Source: Gnetum montanum
Lineage: Eukaryota > Streptophyta > Gnetopsida > Gnetales > Gnetaceae
Reading direction: 5' to 3'
DNA length: 64,000 nucleotides
Assembly (NCBI GenBank): GCA_015680685.1
Contig: MNCI01017497.1
Coordinates: forward strand, 655,357-719,356
Under the pieces are notes generated by a model. The model was given only the letters and a program-made list of their open reading frames with translations. It had not been told where the DNA came from and did no database searches. The number at the start of each line of letters is the position of its first letter. Position 1 is the stretch's first letter. A program made the position numbers and the translations under genes. Positions 1 through 11,560 of this stretch are shown here, piece by piece.

Positions 1-740
1 TGCTATTGAAAAGAGGTGATTGTGCTAGTGATGTACTCTATTGCCTTTCAAATTTCACCGAGTTGTTATATCTAGAAAAGAGTGAGTAATTGGGCTTTGA
101 TACTACTTGTGGATACCACTTGTGGATCGGTTAACTCAAAAAGGGGGATGAATGAGTTACAATGAAAAATATTCAAACTTTAAATAAAATTGCTGAAATC
201 AAGTGCACAAGGAATAGACTCACTAAAGCACATCATCATAAAATTCAACTTGAATTAAAGCTATGGTCGAGGCTACCACTGTAGTAGATCCTTGGATGCT
301 ACACACTCCCTGTAGGGTGAACAATGATTTTGGTATCCTGCAAGACTCCTAGGGACCTTGCAAGGTTAAATAACATGTTGTGATGCTTCCATAGGACACT
401 TACATAGCCCTTAGGTTTGATGCAAATAATCAAACACTTAAACCCATGAGTATTTCATTGTAGAACTTGCAAGGACGATTTACGCTCCATAGATTATAAT
501 GGAATACAATAGAAAGAGATGTGTAGAGAGAGATTCAAAAATCAGATCTACATCAATGTAGTTCAAACTAGGGCAATGAAACAACAAGCCCTAGTTCTAG
601 ATCTACTCATACATAATGAAAGAATGGATCTATGCACACAATACAACCAGACCCTAGGAGAAAAATGTAGCTATGGTGGTACAGCTTCCACATCAAGTTT
701 CCAAGTCCTTTCCAAATCTCAACCAAGAACTAATTCAATG
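1..740. other. Unassigned AT-rich flank
   Basis: No supported gene. The stretch has stops in all frames and no recognisable domain. A short imperfect direct repeat (ACTTGTGGAT twice, about 107-126) is the only local structure. It may be the target DNA of the copia element to the right, but no target duplication could be recognised because the outer edge of that element's 5' LTR is not clear. Confidence 0.4.
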
Positions 741-804
741 CTTGAATCCTAATGAATATTCTCTTAATTGCTTTGCATGTCTTTTGGAATGAATTTGGGT
801 GCTT

Positions 805-983
805 TTCAGCTTTTTTTAGGCAAATTTCCTGATTTTACGGTGATTTGTTTTTCCCCATAATCAGGGATTTCTGATTATTCCTTCTAAAAATAGTGTTCAT
901 ATTCATGTATAAAAAAGGTTCATTGTAACACTCAAAAATCAGGGGAATAAAAATTCAGTTTCTCTACTTTTCTGAATAACTAT
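805..983 (+). repeat. Partial 5' LTR of copia element
   Basis: The segment aligns with about 5610-5762. The 5' copy has about 31 bp (853-884, containing ATAATCAGGGATTTCTGATTAT) that the 3' copy lacks; this insert contains a short inverted repeat (AATCAG / CTGATT). The rest aligns closely. The LTR ends next to the primer site at 985. Confidence 0.75.
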
Positions 984-984
984 A

Positions 985-996
985 TGGTATCAGAGC
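985..996 (+). other. Primer binding site, initiator tRNA-Met type
   Basis: TGGTATCAGAGC two bases after the LTR end is the standard plant copia primer site, complementary to the 3' end of initiator tRNA-Met. It fixes the strand of the element. Confidence 0.9.
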
Positions 997-1178
997 ATTT
1001 CTTGAGTAATTATGTTCGATGGTGAATTTTTCCTTCTCACCAACGGCATCAGACCTGTGCTTATCACTAGTGACATTGAATTTTCTTTCCCTTTGTCTTT
1101 TAGCGAAAGTAAGCATTGGCTCTCATTCTCCCATCACAGCGGTTCGTCTCTCTCCTTGTTATATCCCTTTTCATCCTC

Positions 1179-4100
1179 ATGGCTACATCCACAACAACGT
1201 TAGATGTCACCTCTGCTCCTAATAGCAACATGATTCTAAGCACTAATGGTGGTTCAGAAAATTTTGCTATCCTCATCATGGGTCACAAGTTGAATGGACA
1301 GACTTATCTTCAATGGTCCCATTTAGTTATGATGTTCGTGTGCGGCAAGGGTAAAGATGACTATCTCACTGGAGTAGCAACTCAACCGGCAAAGGTAGAT
1401 CCAAAGTATTGGAGTTGGAAGGCTGAAAATAACATGGTTATTTCTTGGTTGATCAACTAGATGACAAATGACATCGGAGAAGACTTTATACTCTATGGAA
1501 CGATTGAAGAGATCTGGGAGGCTGCAAGAGAAACCTAGTCCGATAAAGAAGACACCACAGAGGTGTTTGAGATAGAAGGGATTCTTCATGACTTATGCCA
1601 AGGAGACTTGTTTATCACTCAATATTTCAGTCGATTAAATCGATATTGGCAACAATTAGATCTATTTGAGACCACAAAATGGGACTGTCCAAATGATGCC
1701 AACAAGTATAAGAAGATCATTGAAAAGAAGTGAATCTACAAGTTTCTTCTAGGTTTAAACAAAAACCTAGATGAAGTTCGTGGGTGTGTTTTAGCAATCA
1801 AACCACTACCAAGTCTCCGTGAGGTTGCCTTTGAAGTACAACAAGAAGAAAGCAGGAAGAAAGCTATACTTTGTTTGAACCATCCAACCAACAAAGGTTT
1901 GGCTTTAGGTGCACAAGGTTCTAGTTCCTAGATGAAGAAAGGGTGGCCCTAGTGTGATCATTGTCGAAAGCCTAGTCATACTAGAGAAAGTTGCTGGCAA
2001 ATCCACAGGAAACCTGTTGACTAGTAACCATCACGCTACCGATTTGAGAAAGAAAGCAAGGGTAATAGTGCAGCAATGGAAGAAAGACCTTCCTCTCTTT
2101 CAAAATCATTAGGACACCCCTTCAGTAAGGAACAAATGGAAGTATTGTAGAAGTTGTTCACTCAGCAAATGCTTAACACTTCTAATCCGGTCATAGGGAT
2201 TGGTTCAATGGCTCAAAAAGGTAACTTTCTCACTGCTCTAAAAGTTCAAAAGGGTAATAAGTTAAGCACTTGGATTGTTGACTTCGGAGCATTAGATCAG
2301 ATGACTAAAGATTCTACAATTCTTTAAGACTACACACCATGCACTAAGAACCATACTGTTGGTATTGCTAATGGTTCTCTATCTAAGGTGTCTAGTACAA
2401 GTTTTGTTGTATTACCTATGGGGTTAGCCCTCAAATCTGTTCTCCTTGTCCCTAACCTAACTTACAATTTGTTATCCATTAGTAAACTCACTCAGGATAC
2501 GAATTGTGTTGCTAAGTTTTTTTCCAATCATTGTGTTTTTCAGGATTTGACTTCTAGATAGATGATTGGTAGTGGTGAGGTGTGTGTAGGACTCTATATC
2601 TTCAGAGAAGGCAACCAACTTGAGAGACAATCTCCACATACAGTCAGTAAGAAACAATCTTTTTTTGTATTTAAGTCAAATAGGGAAAATGAAATTCTAC
2701 TATGGCATTATAGACTAGGTCATCCTAGTTTTTTTGTATCTCAAGAGACTCTTTCCATCATTATTCAATAAAAATTCAGATGTTCTTCATTGTGAAATTT
2801 GGCAGCTTTCAAAACATGTTCGTAACTCTTATCCAATACAACCATACAAAGCATCTCATCCTTTTTCTATGGTTCATAGTGATGTTTGGGGTCCATCAAA
2901 AATAAAAAATGTGATAGGGGCGAGATGGTTTGTATCCTTTGTTGATGATCATACAGGACTCACTTGGATATTTCTGATGAAAGAAAAATTTGAAGTCAGC
3001 CAAATCTTTAAAAATTTCATGAACCTGATTCAGACACAATTTAAAACAAAAATCCAAATCTTGAGAACTGACAATGCAAAAGAATATTTCAACTCTGTTC
3101 TTGGGGATTTTTTGTCAAAAGAGGGAATTGTCCATCAGAGCTCTTGTATCAATACCCCACAACCAAATGGGATAGCTGAAAGGAAAAATAGACATTTATT
3201 GGAAGTTGCTTGAGCCTTCCGACTTTCCTCTCAAGTTCCAAATTTCTTTTGGGGAGAAGTAGTTCTTACTGCTGCATATCTCATCAATCGAATGCCATCA
3301 CAAGTTCTTAAATTCCAGAATCCTTGTCAAGTCCTTCTAAAAGCTTTTCCAACAACCCAACTCATCTCATCAATCCCTCTCAAAGTATTCGGTTGAATAG
3401 TTTTTGTTCATATTCCCCAACAATTTTGTAGCAAACTTAATCCCAAAGCCACCAAATGTGTCTTCCTAGGATATTCACCAAATCAAAAGGGGTATAAGTG
3501 CTACTATCCTAGTACACAACGATTTTACCACTCAATGGATGTTAGATTCATGGAAACACAGCCTTATTATCCCAAAACTGACACTTAGGGGGAAAGTGAA
3601 AATCAGGAATATCTGATCCAGAACCAAATCCTTCTTTTGTTGAGACACTCACTTAATCGAGCCCAAGCCCAAATCTCAGTCCACTATCGAGTTCTTCTCA
3701 TGAGACTGTAAACAAAGAGCTCATTGTGTACTCATTGTGTACTCAAGAAGGAAACCAACTCAAAAGGATATTGAAGAATAATTCTACCCAGGCACTGTTC
3801 ATGAAAATGTGCCATATTCAACCTAGAATGACTCACATCCAGGTAACACTAATTCAATTCCTGATTCTGATGAACTTTTGGATTTACCAATTGCATTAAG
3901 GAAAGGGATACGGTCATGTACAAACCATCCAATACAGCACTTTGTTTCTTACAATAAGTTGTCACCTGGATATCATGCATTTACTATGAGCCTCACAGAT
4001 ATTTAGATTCCCAGTAATATTCAAGAGGCTCTTCAAAGACTAGAGTGGAAATCAGCGGTGGACGATGAAATTAATGCTCTAATGAAGAATGGAATGTGGG

Positions 4101-5513
4101 ATTTAGTCGAGCTACCGGAAGGGAAAACTACTGTTGGATGTCAATGGATCTCCATGATTAAATACAAGGCAGATGGAAGTATTGATAGATACAAAGCTCA
4201 CCTTGTGGCCAAGGGCTTTACACAATCTTATGGAATTGATTACCAAGAAACGTTTGCACCAGTTGCCAAATTAAATACCATTTGAGTCCTTCTGTCCCTT
4301 GTAGCTAATTTGGACTAGCCTCTACACTAATTGGATGTCAAAAATGCATTCTTGAATGGAGATCTTGAAGAGAAAGTTTACATGGACATTCCACCAAGTA
4401 TCAAGTTTGTAGAAAATGTCAACAAAGTATGCAAACTGAAGAAATCTCTTTACGGTCTTAAACAAGCTCTATGTACATGGTTTGATAGACACGACTATTC
4501 ACAATGCCAAACGGATCATACTATGTTTGTCAAGCACTCTTCTAAAGGTAGAACATCCATCATTATTGTCTATGTTGATGATATCATCTTGACTGGGAAT
4601 GATGAAAGAGAAATAGCCACCTTGAAGAACTTCCTTGCTCAAGACTTTGAGATAAAGGACTTGGGAAATCTCAGATGTTTCCTTGGAATGGAAATAGGAA
4701 GATTAAAAATGGGAATTTCAGTCTCATAGCATAAATATGTCCTAGACTCACTCAAGGAAATTGGAATGCTTGGATGTAAACCAACACTCCAATAGACAAC
4801 AAGTTGGATTTAGATGAAAAATGTCCACCAGTGGATAAGGAAAGGTATCAGAGGCTTGTTGGGAAACTTCTTTATCTTTCTTATACTAGACATGATATTG
4901 CTTTCTTAGTTAGTGTTGTTAGTCAATTCATGAACAACCCAACTGAAGAACACATGAGCAAGAGTGTTTTGAATTCTAAGGTAAAGGTGCACTTGGTGAA
5001 GGTCTCTACTTCAAGAAGACATCAACTAGAGATAGCAAGATATTTACGGATGTTGACTGGGTAGGCTCCAAGACTTATAGAAGATCAACATCAGGATAAT
5101 GTACCTTTGTCTTTGGAAATCTCGTCACCTAGAGGAGCAAGAAACAATTTGTAGTAGGCCGTAGCAATGCTAAGGCAGAATTCAGAGCTATGGTGCAAGA
5201 GATATGTGAAGGAATATGGCTGAAGAGACTATTGCATGAGCTCAAAATTCAAATTACAAATTCCATCAGATTGTTGTGCAACAATCAAGTAGCTATTAGC
5301 TTAGCCAAGAACCTGGTACATCATGATTGAACAAAACATGTGGAGATAGACAAGCACTTCATCAAAGAAAAGATAGAAGAGGGGATGATCTTAATTGATT
5401 ATGTTCCAACCACAAATCAAATAGCTGACATCCTAACCAAGGCTCTTCCCAAAACTACCTTCGGAGAACTTCGATCCAAGCTTGGTCTTCTTAACATCTA
5501 TAGCCTAGCTTGA
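1179..5513 (+). pseudogene. Copia gag-pol polyprotein, broken
   Basis: The likely start is the ATG at 1179, in frame with the gag region. In order: copia gag (about 1240-1900); CCHC zinc knuckle C-x2-C-x4-H-x4-C (1953-1994); protease, where the Asp-Ser/Thr-Gly site reads Asp-Phe-Gly (2280-2288); GAG-pre-integrase; integrase with Asp (HSDVWG), Asp (RTDNAKEY) and Glu (IAERKN) all present in an open 160-codon block (2734-3213); reverse transcriptase with an intact YVDD (4571-4582); RNase H ending in a TGA at 5511. Three frames are used, so there are frameshifts besides about a dozen stops. RT lacks roughly nine residues between the WFDR and QCQTDHT motifs (about 4490). Many stops are TAG where copia relatives have Gln or Trp. 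Confidence 0.9.
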
Positions 5514-5520
5514 GGGGGAG
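5512..5520 (+). other. Polypurine tract of copia element
   Basis: GAGGGGGAG directly follows the pol stop and directly precedes the 3' LTR, the position and composition expected for plus-strand priming. Confidence 0.85.
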
Positions 5521-5762
5521 TGTGGAAGTTCAGATCAATTTTTAAGGGTTGTTTACAGCTGTAATTCTTATTGGTAGTTTCCTAATTTAATGAGATTTGT
5601 TGTCATCCCAAATCCAGCTTTTTTAAAGGCAAATTTCCTGATTTTATGGTGATTTGTTTTTCTAAAAATAGTCTCCATATTCATGTATAGAAAGGGCTCA
5701 TTGTAACACTCAAAAATCAGGGAAATAAAAATTCAGTTTATCTACTTTTCTGAATAACTGCA
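5521..5762 (+). repeat. 3' LTR of copia element
   Basis: It begins TGTGGAAGTT after the purine tract and ends at CTGCA, giving TG...CA ends and 242 bp, short but normal for copia. The sequence to its right (5763 on) is gypsy gag in the opposite orientation, so the copia element lies in or against that gypsy copy. Confidence 0.85.
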
Positions 5763-6490
5763 GTGAGAAACATATCCAAGCAGCTCCACAAATTTAGATT
5801 CATGAACACTAACACTAGTATTAGGAGTTTGCTTTAAATTGAAAAACTCATGCCTCTTTTTCTGTAGGTAGAAATGAGTGACATATTTCTAATATCTTTG
5901 TAAATTCATCTTGTTGTGGTTATCCGCATCAACAATTTTGACCACCTCTCTTTTCCATCATAGGTATGCCTCACCTTGTAGCATGTAACTAGCAAGGGTT
6001 GCCTTTTCTATTTCAGAATATTCTAAAGTATTAATAACTTTTTGTGTCACTCGACCATGCCTCAGCCCTAGATGGATCTACTGCTCTTGTATACTTGGGA
6101 GAATTAAGCTTCATGAACCGTTGGATAAGGTTTCGTATACCACATAATCCTTGTTGACTTTGATTGCCTAAAGGTTAGGCTTGTTGTTGGGCTTGATATT
6201 GTTGCATCCTTGAGCCATCATTTGCATAAAATTAGCAATCATGATAGCAAGGTCAATGTTCCTATTGATACTTCCTCATGGACCTCTTCATCACCATTCT
6301 GAACAACTCTATGATTCTCATTCCTTGGAGGTATCTTAGAAACTTTAGGTTCAAACTGTTCCTTGTTCCTCTTTCCATGTTTCTGATATACTTGCATGAT
6401 ACCTCTACAAGGAAATAGAAGGATGAAGTGTTAGACTTTTGCAGTAGACACAAGGCTAAGACATCAACTTCACTCATATAATAGAACACA
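5763..6490 (-). pseudogene. Ty3/gypsy-like gag remnant
   Basis: Read on the minus strand this gives a decayed gag protein. One stretch (about 6145-6075) reads FMKLNSPKYTRAVDPSRAEAW, the usual start of the plant retrotransposon gag core. After one frame change comes an ATLASYMLQGEAYLxWWKRE-like stretch (about 6010-5930), typical of the same core ('A-x-FMLQGEA-xxWW'). Stops and the frame change show it is dead. The frame runs straight up to 5763, where the copia 3' LTR begins, so the rest of the gypsy pol is not here. Assignment to gypsy rests on this core motif only. Confidence 0.65.
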
Positions 6491-6524
6491 AGGTTTGCAT
6501 TATACACAAATGCTACGAACCACA

Positions 6525-6536
6525 GCTTTGATACAA
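6525..6536 (-). other. Degenerate primer binding site
   Basis: On the minus strand this reads TTGTATCAAAGC, 10 of 12 matches to the initiator-Met primer site, and it lies 3 bases from an LTR-like end (minus ...GGTCCTACA). It sits upstream of the gag remnant on the same strand, as expected. Confidence 0.5.
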
Positions 6537-6539
6537 ACA

Positions 6540-8170
6540 TGTAGGACCCCTATTAACCACCTTCTAAATTCACTACAAATTTTTTTCCAACCTCATAGAA
6601 CATGGGGCTAGACTTACACTAGTAGTGAATAAAGATATGACTCAATGTAATGGTGGGTTGATTACAATGCCTACATATCTCGTTCCCTCATTCATGTTAA
6701 CAAGTTGTTGATGCAATGAGACTTTTATACTCTTAATAATTTTAATGCTTGATGCATCAATTACATATCACCTATATTTAGTAGGTACTATGATGCATCA
6801 AAGACTAGTATAGCCAAGGGTGATGGCTATCACTTTCCATTACTTATGAAGCTTGAAAACATCAAACATTTGTGTGCCTCACTTGTCTCAAGTTTTGCTG
6901 TATGAGCAACACCAACAGATATAGTTGGATGTAATCCTAATCTTCTACTATGTTTCTGCCAAACAAGATTATTTAATTTGCAATAGGCTTTAAACAATGG
7001 CTAGTTGTCAAAAACACATAGGTTTTAGCAACTTTGCCCATGCAATGTGGCATTGCATTCCCACATTGAGGGTGATCTAGCTTGAACAATCTGGTCACCA
7101 TTTTTCTGTGAGTTGGGTTATCTTCCGGTTATATGCTACACAAACAAGGCTTTGCTCAACCATCATTTTTCGACTACACCTTGATATACCCCCAAGATAG
7201 ATGATTGAAGATTGTACATGAGGTGGGTACACACTTACAAATGGTGCTTGCATCATTGAAAACCTTCAGCTTTTATGCAACTTGATTCCCTCGGGTCCAA
7301 TGGCCTAGGACATTAAGCCGAAGTAATCTTATGTATGGGTAGGATTGGACATTGGTGCTCATCTCCACATCCAATGTAGGGTGCATGTAAAATAAATAAA
7401 TAATGCAACCCATCCATTCAAGGTATGGGGACGAACATATTATTATTAAAATGATTAGTTAATGATCCCTAGCAATACTATATGCTTCACACAAGACACA
7501 TGAATCAAATGCATCATCTGCCTAATTAGTAATTGTGAGCTTAGGTGAATTGCTTACCCTAGGGCCCAAAGGGCTTCTAATCATAATTTATGTAGGTTAA
7601 TTTTATGGAAAGCAAATAAGCATACATGATCACACACATATTTTCTTTCTTTTCTTTGCACCATAAGAGAACAATGTCAATAAATAAGTGGGGTTAGCAT
7701 ATTGAAATAAAAATGAATAAATTATGTTTTGCTTTGCATGAAAGGAAAATCTAACCATAGCAAAATCTATAAAACATTCATTATATAATAAAAGACTTAC
7801 TTCAAGGAGACTTCCAGGCTTCCAAGATTTACTATCCTCATGTTACAACAAAAGAGAATACAACTGTGCATTACAAGTCCTTAAATGAACCATAAGAAAC
7901 TCGCGTACACATCAATAATGGAGGGAGTTACAACACAGGTTTGCTATCTTTTACGTCAAAGAAAAGGTTGTTACTACCTCACATCAGTAATCCTATATGA
8001 ATGTTCCCATGTGAAAATGCACCAATGTTTCCTCCATTTTAAGGTATTCTAAATTTCACAAGTACAGTTTGAGGGTAGGGCCTACATTTTTGGGAAATAA
8101 ATTTAAGTGTAAAGGAAAATGAGGGCCTAAAATAAAGTTAAAATTATAAGCATTAACACAATTCATGAAA
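6540..8170 (-). repeat. Probable LTR of the gypsy-like remnant
   Basis: The segment starts with TGTAGGACCCC on the plus strand (minus-strand LTR end) next to the degenerate primer site. It has no coding potential, is AT-rich, and runs to the truncated 5' end of LINE A. No second LTR copy exists in the window, so the right boundary is inferred from where LINE A begins. Confidence 0.4.
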
Positions 8171-8174
8171 GTGG

Positions 8175-9388
8175 GGATTTGACAAGGTTCTTTGGCATTA
8201 GGGGCCTCTCTTTGACTTACTGATGTTCTAGTATTCTTTGGGATGTTGATCTATTTGATTGGGCACTGATTTGGATTTACGTGCATGGCTTTCCTTGGGA
8301 AGTCTGGTTTCTAGAGTTTATTCAAACCTTGGCAGGGTTTTTTGAAGAGTTTATCTCTCTTGATAAGTTTGCTATGTCTTTGGGATAGATGTGTTTTGCA
8401 TGTTTTTGTATCTAGTGTAGCGTTAGGAAGGTTGATATGGTGTCTAAGATTTTGATGAGATAATTATTGGCACAACGACCCTTGGAGTGGAATTTGAGAA
8501 TGTTCTAATTATACAGGCTCTAAAGGGAAACAATAGAGTGTGATTGGGGGTTTCTAGCAGTTTGTGCTTGGTGTCACTTCTGCTGTAAGCAGAACTGTAA
8601 TACTGAGTGGAGGATCCTCAATAAGTGGGGGAATGTTGGGGTTAATGCTAGAGCCTATGCGTGGAAATGGCATTACTTCGGAGGGATCCCTGAAGGATGG
8701 GGTAACAACATTGCAGAATGTTGTACCTAAGTGACGTGTTTCAGGGAAGTAGTTGTCCATGGAGTGGTTGCTTAAGACTGCCAACAAATTCCAGGCTTTG
8801 ATAACCGTGTCTAAGGGATCTAACCCTCTTGATGTGCTAATCATGGAAGAAGTCCCTTTGACTGAATTGGTGCATGCATTGGTGATGGAGCAAGTTTGGG
8901 CATCACCCTTGAAGTTGGTCTTGTTGCCGATTTTGGAGCTGGTGTTGTTGTTGGTTTTGGAGCCTGTTTTGGAGTTGAAGGGGAGGGTTTTTGTAGTTTT
9001 GGGACATGTTGCCTTGGTTAGGGTAGGTTTGGGCATTGTTGCTCCGTTGGTGAAAGTTGCTATTGGTTTTACGATTGTGGAGTTTGTTGTTTCTATTGGG
9101 ATCAACCTTTTTCTTTTGAGGCCTTGGGTGATCCTGTTGCATGAACTTACTGCTTCGGATGGTTTCTTGCTCCCTGCTAGAGTTTTCTCTTCCTATTGTT
9201 GCCAAGATGTGAAGCGTCAGATTTTGAAGTCTCCTCCGAAGGTGGGGTGCTATGAGGTAGATTTTAAGTGGAAGTCTGGGCAGCCTTTTGGGTCTTTGCT
9301 GAGGCAGAAGAAGATCTAGAAAGATTAATTTAAGGAATTAGAAGACCTTGAAGGAGGTTTACAGAAAAAGGTTTAACAGTAGACCATG
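8175..9388 (+). pseudogene. LINE A ORF1 (DUF4283-like), broken
   Basis: The 5' part (about 8190-8420) matches the ORF1 core of LINEs B and C: a GFPWEVWFLEFIQTLAGFF-like run then EEFISLDKF. This is the RNA-binding DUF4283-type domain of plant L1 ORF1 proteins. The tail ends with K-E-V-Y-R-K-R-F-N-S-R-P and a TGA (9387-9389) that overlaps the ORF2 ATG. The middle is heavily decayed. A long opposite-strand frame over 8554-9105 is low-complexity (Thr/Asn-rich) and is judged a shadow. Confidence 0.75.
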
Positions 9389-11560
9389 AAGCTTCTTACT
9401 TGGAATTGTATTGGAGTCATATTCATCTTGGACTGTGTATGATGAACTCAAAGATTTATGGATAACTAATTTTTATGGCTTGCAGAATTTTGTTGGTTGA
9501 ATCTTTCAGCTAAGGAGGGGAGGCTTGCACAGTCTCTACAAAATAGAGATAGGTGGATCATTGTTGGGGACTTTAACCAATGTTTGTATGATTGGAAGAA
9601 GTTGGATGAAGATAGTAGGCCCCCTCTAGGGGCAGTAGAGATGCACAAGCTACTTGGTGAACTCTCTCTTCTTGACTTGCATGCTTAAGCCTATTATTTC
9701 ACTTGGAGCAATAGAAAGAAGGGAGTTGAGATGGCTATGAGTAGGATTGGTTGGGTTTGGGTGTCAGTTAGCTTGATTGGCATGTGAGGTTTTTGTTTAA
9801 TAGGTTTGGATTGGAAGGGTTCTAATCACTATCTCCTATTGTTGTCATGGGGGACAATCGGGGGAGGAGGATGTTAGCCCTTTAGGATGGAGAAATACTA
9901 GATGGAGAAGCCTAGACTTAAAAAGGAAGTGGAGGCTATTTGGAGATGCTATCCTTCAAATCAAGGCCCCTAGGATTTTCTTTAGGAAGGTCTACGACAA
10001 GTGAAGCAATTTATTAAAAGGTGGCCTTTTGAAGAGAGATTTTCCTTTTAAGTTTCTCAAGCAGGATTGGCAGCGGCACGTTTAAGATGTTCAGTTTGAG
10101 CAAGACTAGGGCCTTGATAGACAGGAAAAGGAATCATATATCTTGAAAGTACAATAGGAAATTTATGTGGATGAAAAAATTTATTGGAGACAACGATCTT
10201 AGATCTCTTGGTTAAAAGAAGGGGACTGCAATACTAAGTTTCTTCATGTTGTAGCTATGGCCCACAAGAGCTCAAATCACATTCGTATGCTTAAGTTGGG
10301 GGACAAGATCACCATGGATGAGGATGAGATTATCATTAGGTTGAAAAGCTTTTGGAAGAATATTTGGAAGAAGAAGAATACTATCAACTTATCAATGCAG
10401 GTTGGAATGGTTTTGGACAAGCAGGGTAATGGTAATCTATTAGCAGCGATTACAAGTCAAAATTTGAACTACTTTTGATTCTATGAAGGTCGATAAGGCT
10501 TCGAGTCTGAATGGATGCCCTGTGGAGTTTTTAAAGGGATTTTTTGATGTTATTGAGGACAATGTTGTTGATGCTTTCAACCTTATGTTGAAGTGGGTAA
10601 GTTCATTAGGGGGTAAATTGTTTGAGGGTGGTCCTCATCCCCAAGAGGGATGATCCTAGTACACTGTCTGCTTATAGACCTATTGGGGTATGCAATTCCC
10701 TAATGAGGTTCTTTTCAAAGATTTTGTTTAGTTGCCTATCTCCTTTATTGTACAAGTTTGCAGGGAGACACCTGATTTGGTTTGTTTTGGGATCTTCATT
10801 CAAGATTGGATTATTTTAAATCAGGAGTTAATTCATTCAGTCTTGAAATACAAGTTCTTAGGTTTGTTCCTTAAGCTTGATGTTGCCAATGCATGTGACT
10901 CTTCCGTGGGATGCTTTGAGGATTCTCATGCTAGGCAATTGATTTCACTGTCATTTTGTTAAGTTATGCGTTACTTTTTAACAGATGGGTTGTCTCCATA
11001 GATATCAATGGTAAATTAGGGAGTTTATTTACCTCTGACAGGGACCCTCTATTCCCCTATCTTTTCATAATTGCCATGGATACTGTGCAGGATTATTTGT
11101 AAATGGTGGGGGCTAGGGGGATCCAAATTGCTAGGATCCAAAATCTAGTGAACCATTATGCAGATGATACAATGCTTCATTCCAAAGCGGATGTTCCAAA
11201 AGCTAAAGCCATTAAATGTGCCTTGAAGATGTTTGAAGAGGAGTTGGGTTTAGCCATTGATTGGGGTAAATCAGTTGTGCATTTCTTTAATACTCTTTTG
11301 GAATCGAAGGATGTTATTGGTAGAATTTGCAGATTGGGGAATGGGGTCAGATGACTCCTATCTTGATGTCTCATTGTTTAACTGGAGAAGAATCCACATT
11401 TGGAAGGGATTCATTTAAAAGCTTCACTTTTGTCTACAGGGCTGGCGCCTCAATTTCTTACAAGCAAGGGTTGAATTATCCTTGCTTCCATTGTTCTGGC
11501 TGCCATTGCTAGATTGTAAATAGTATCATCAATCAGTTTGTTTCGTTTGGGGGTAAGAAA
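9386..11560 (+). pseudogene. LINE A ORF2 endonuclease/reverse transcriptase, broken
   Basis: ORF2 starts at the ATG at 9386 (MKLLTWNC), the usual N-terminus of L1 endonucleases. Most of the first half of the endonuclease is deleted: the text jumps from the first 12 residues to a FYG-containing strand near 9475, then a GDFN catalytic motif (about 9568-9580). The linker and RT follow, with the catalytic YADD intact at 11157-11168 and a normal palm/thumb stretch after it (EEELGLAIDWGKS). Many stops and frame changes separate these parts. Confidence 0.85.

Larger units (their letters stand above)
741..5762 (+). mobile_element. Decayed Ty1/copia LTR retrotransposon
   Basis: The parts are in copia order: partial 5' LTR, initiator-Met primer site, gag, protease, integrase, reverse transcriptase, RNase H, purine tract, 3' LTR. 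About 180 bp before the primer site (about 805-983) match the end of the 3' LTR (about 5610-5762), including a run around 'CATTGTAACACTCAAAAATC'. The outer half of the 5' LTR has no clear match to the 3' LTR start at 5521, so the left edge is approximate. Multiple stops and frame changes make it non-autonomous today. Confidence 0.9.

Noticed and set aside
519-752. 78-codon open frame starting MCRERFKNQI
   Set aside because: No domain, no neighbouring gene structure, poor composition; chance frame in AT-rich flank.
8554-9319. Long overlapping frames on both strands (183 codons minus, 188 plus)
   Set aside because: Low-complexity text (Thr/Asn/Pro on one strand, Val/Leu on the other) inside LINE A ORF1; the conserved ORF1 tail fixes the true frame only at its end.
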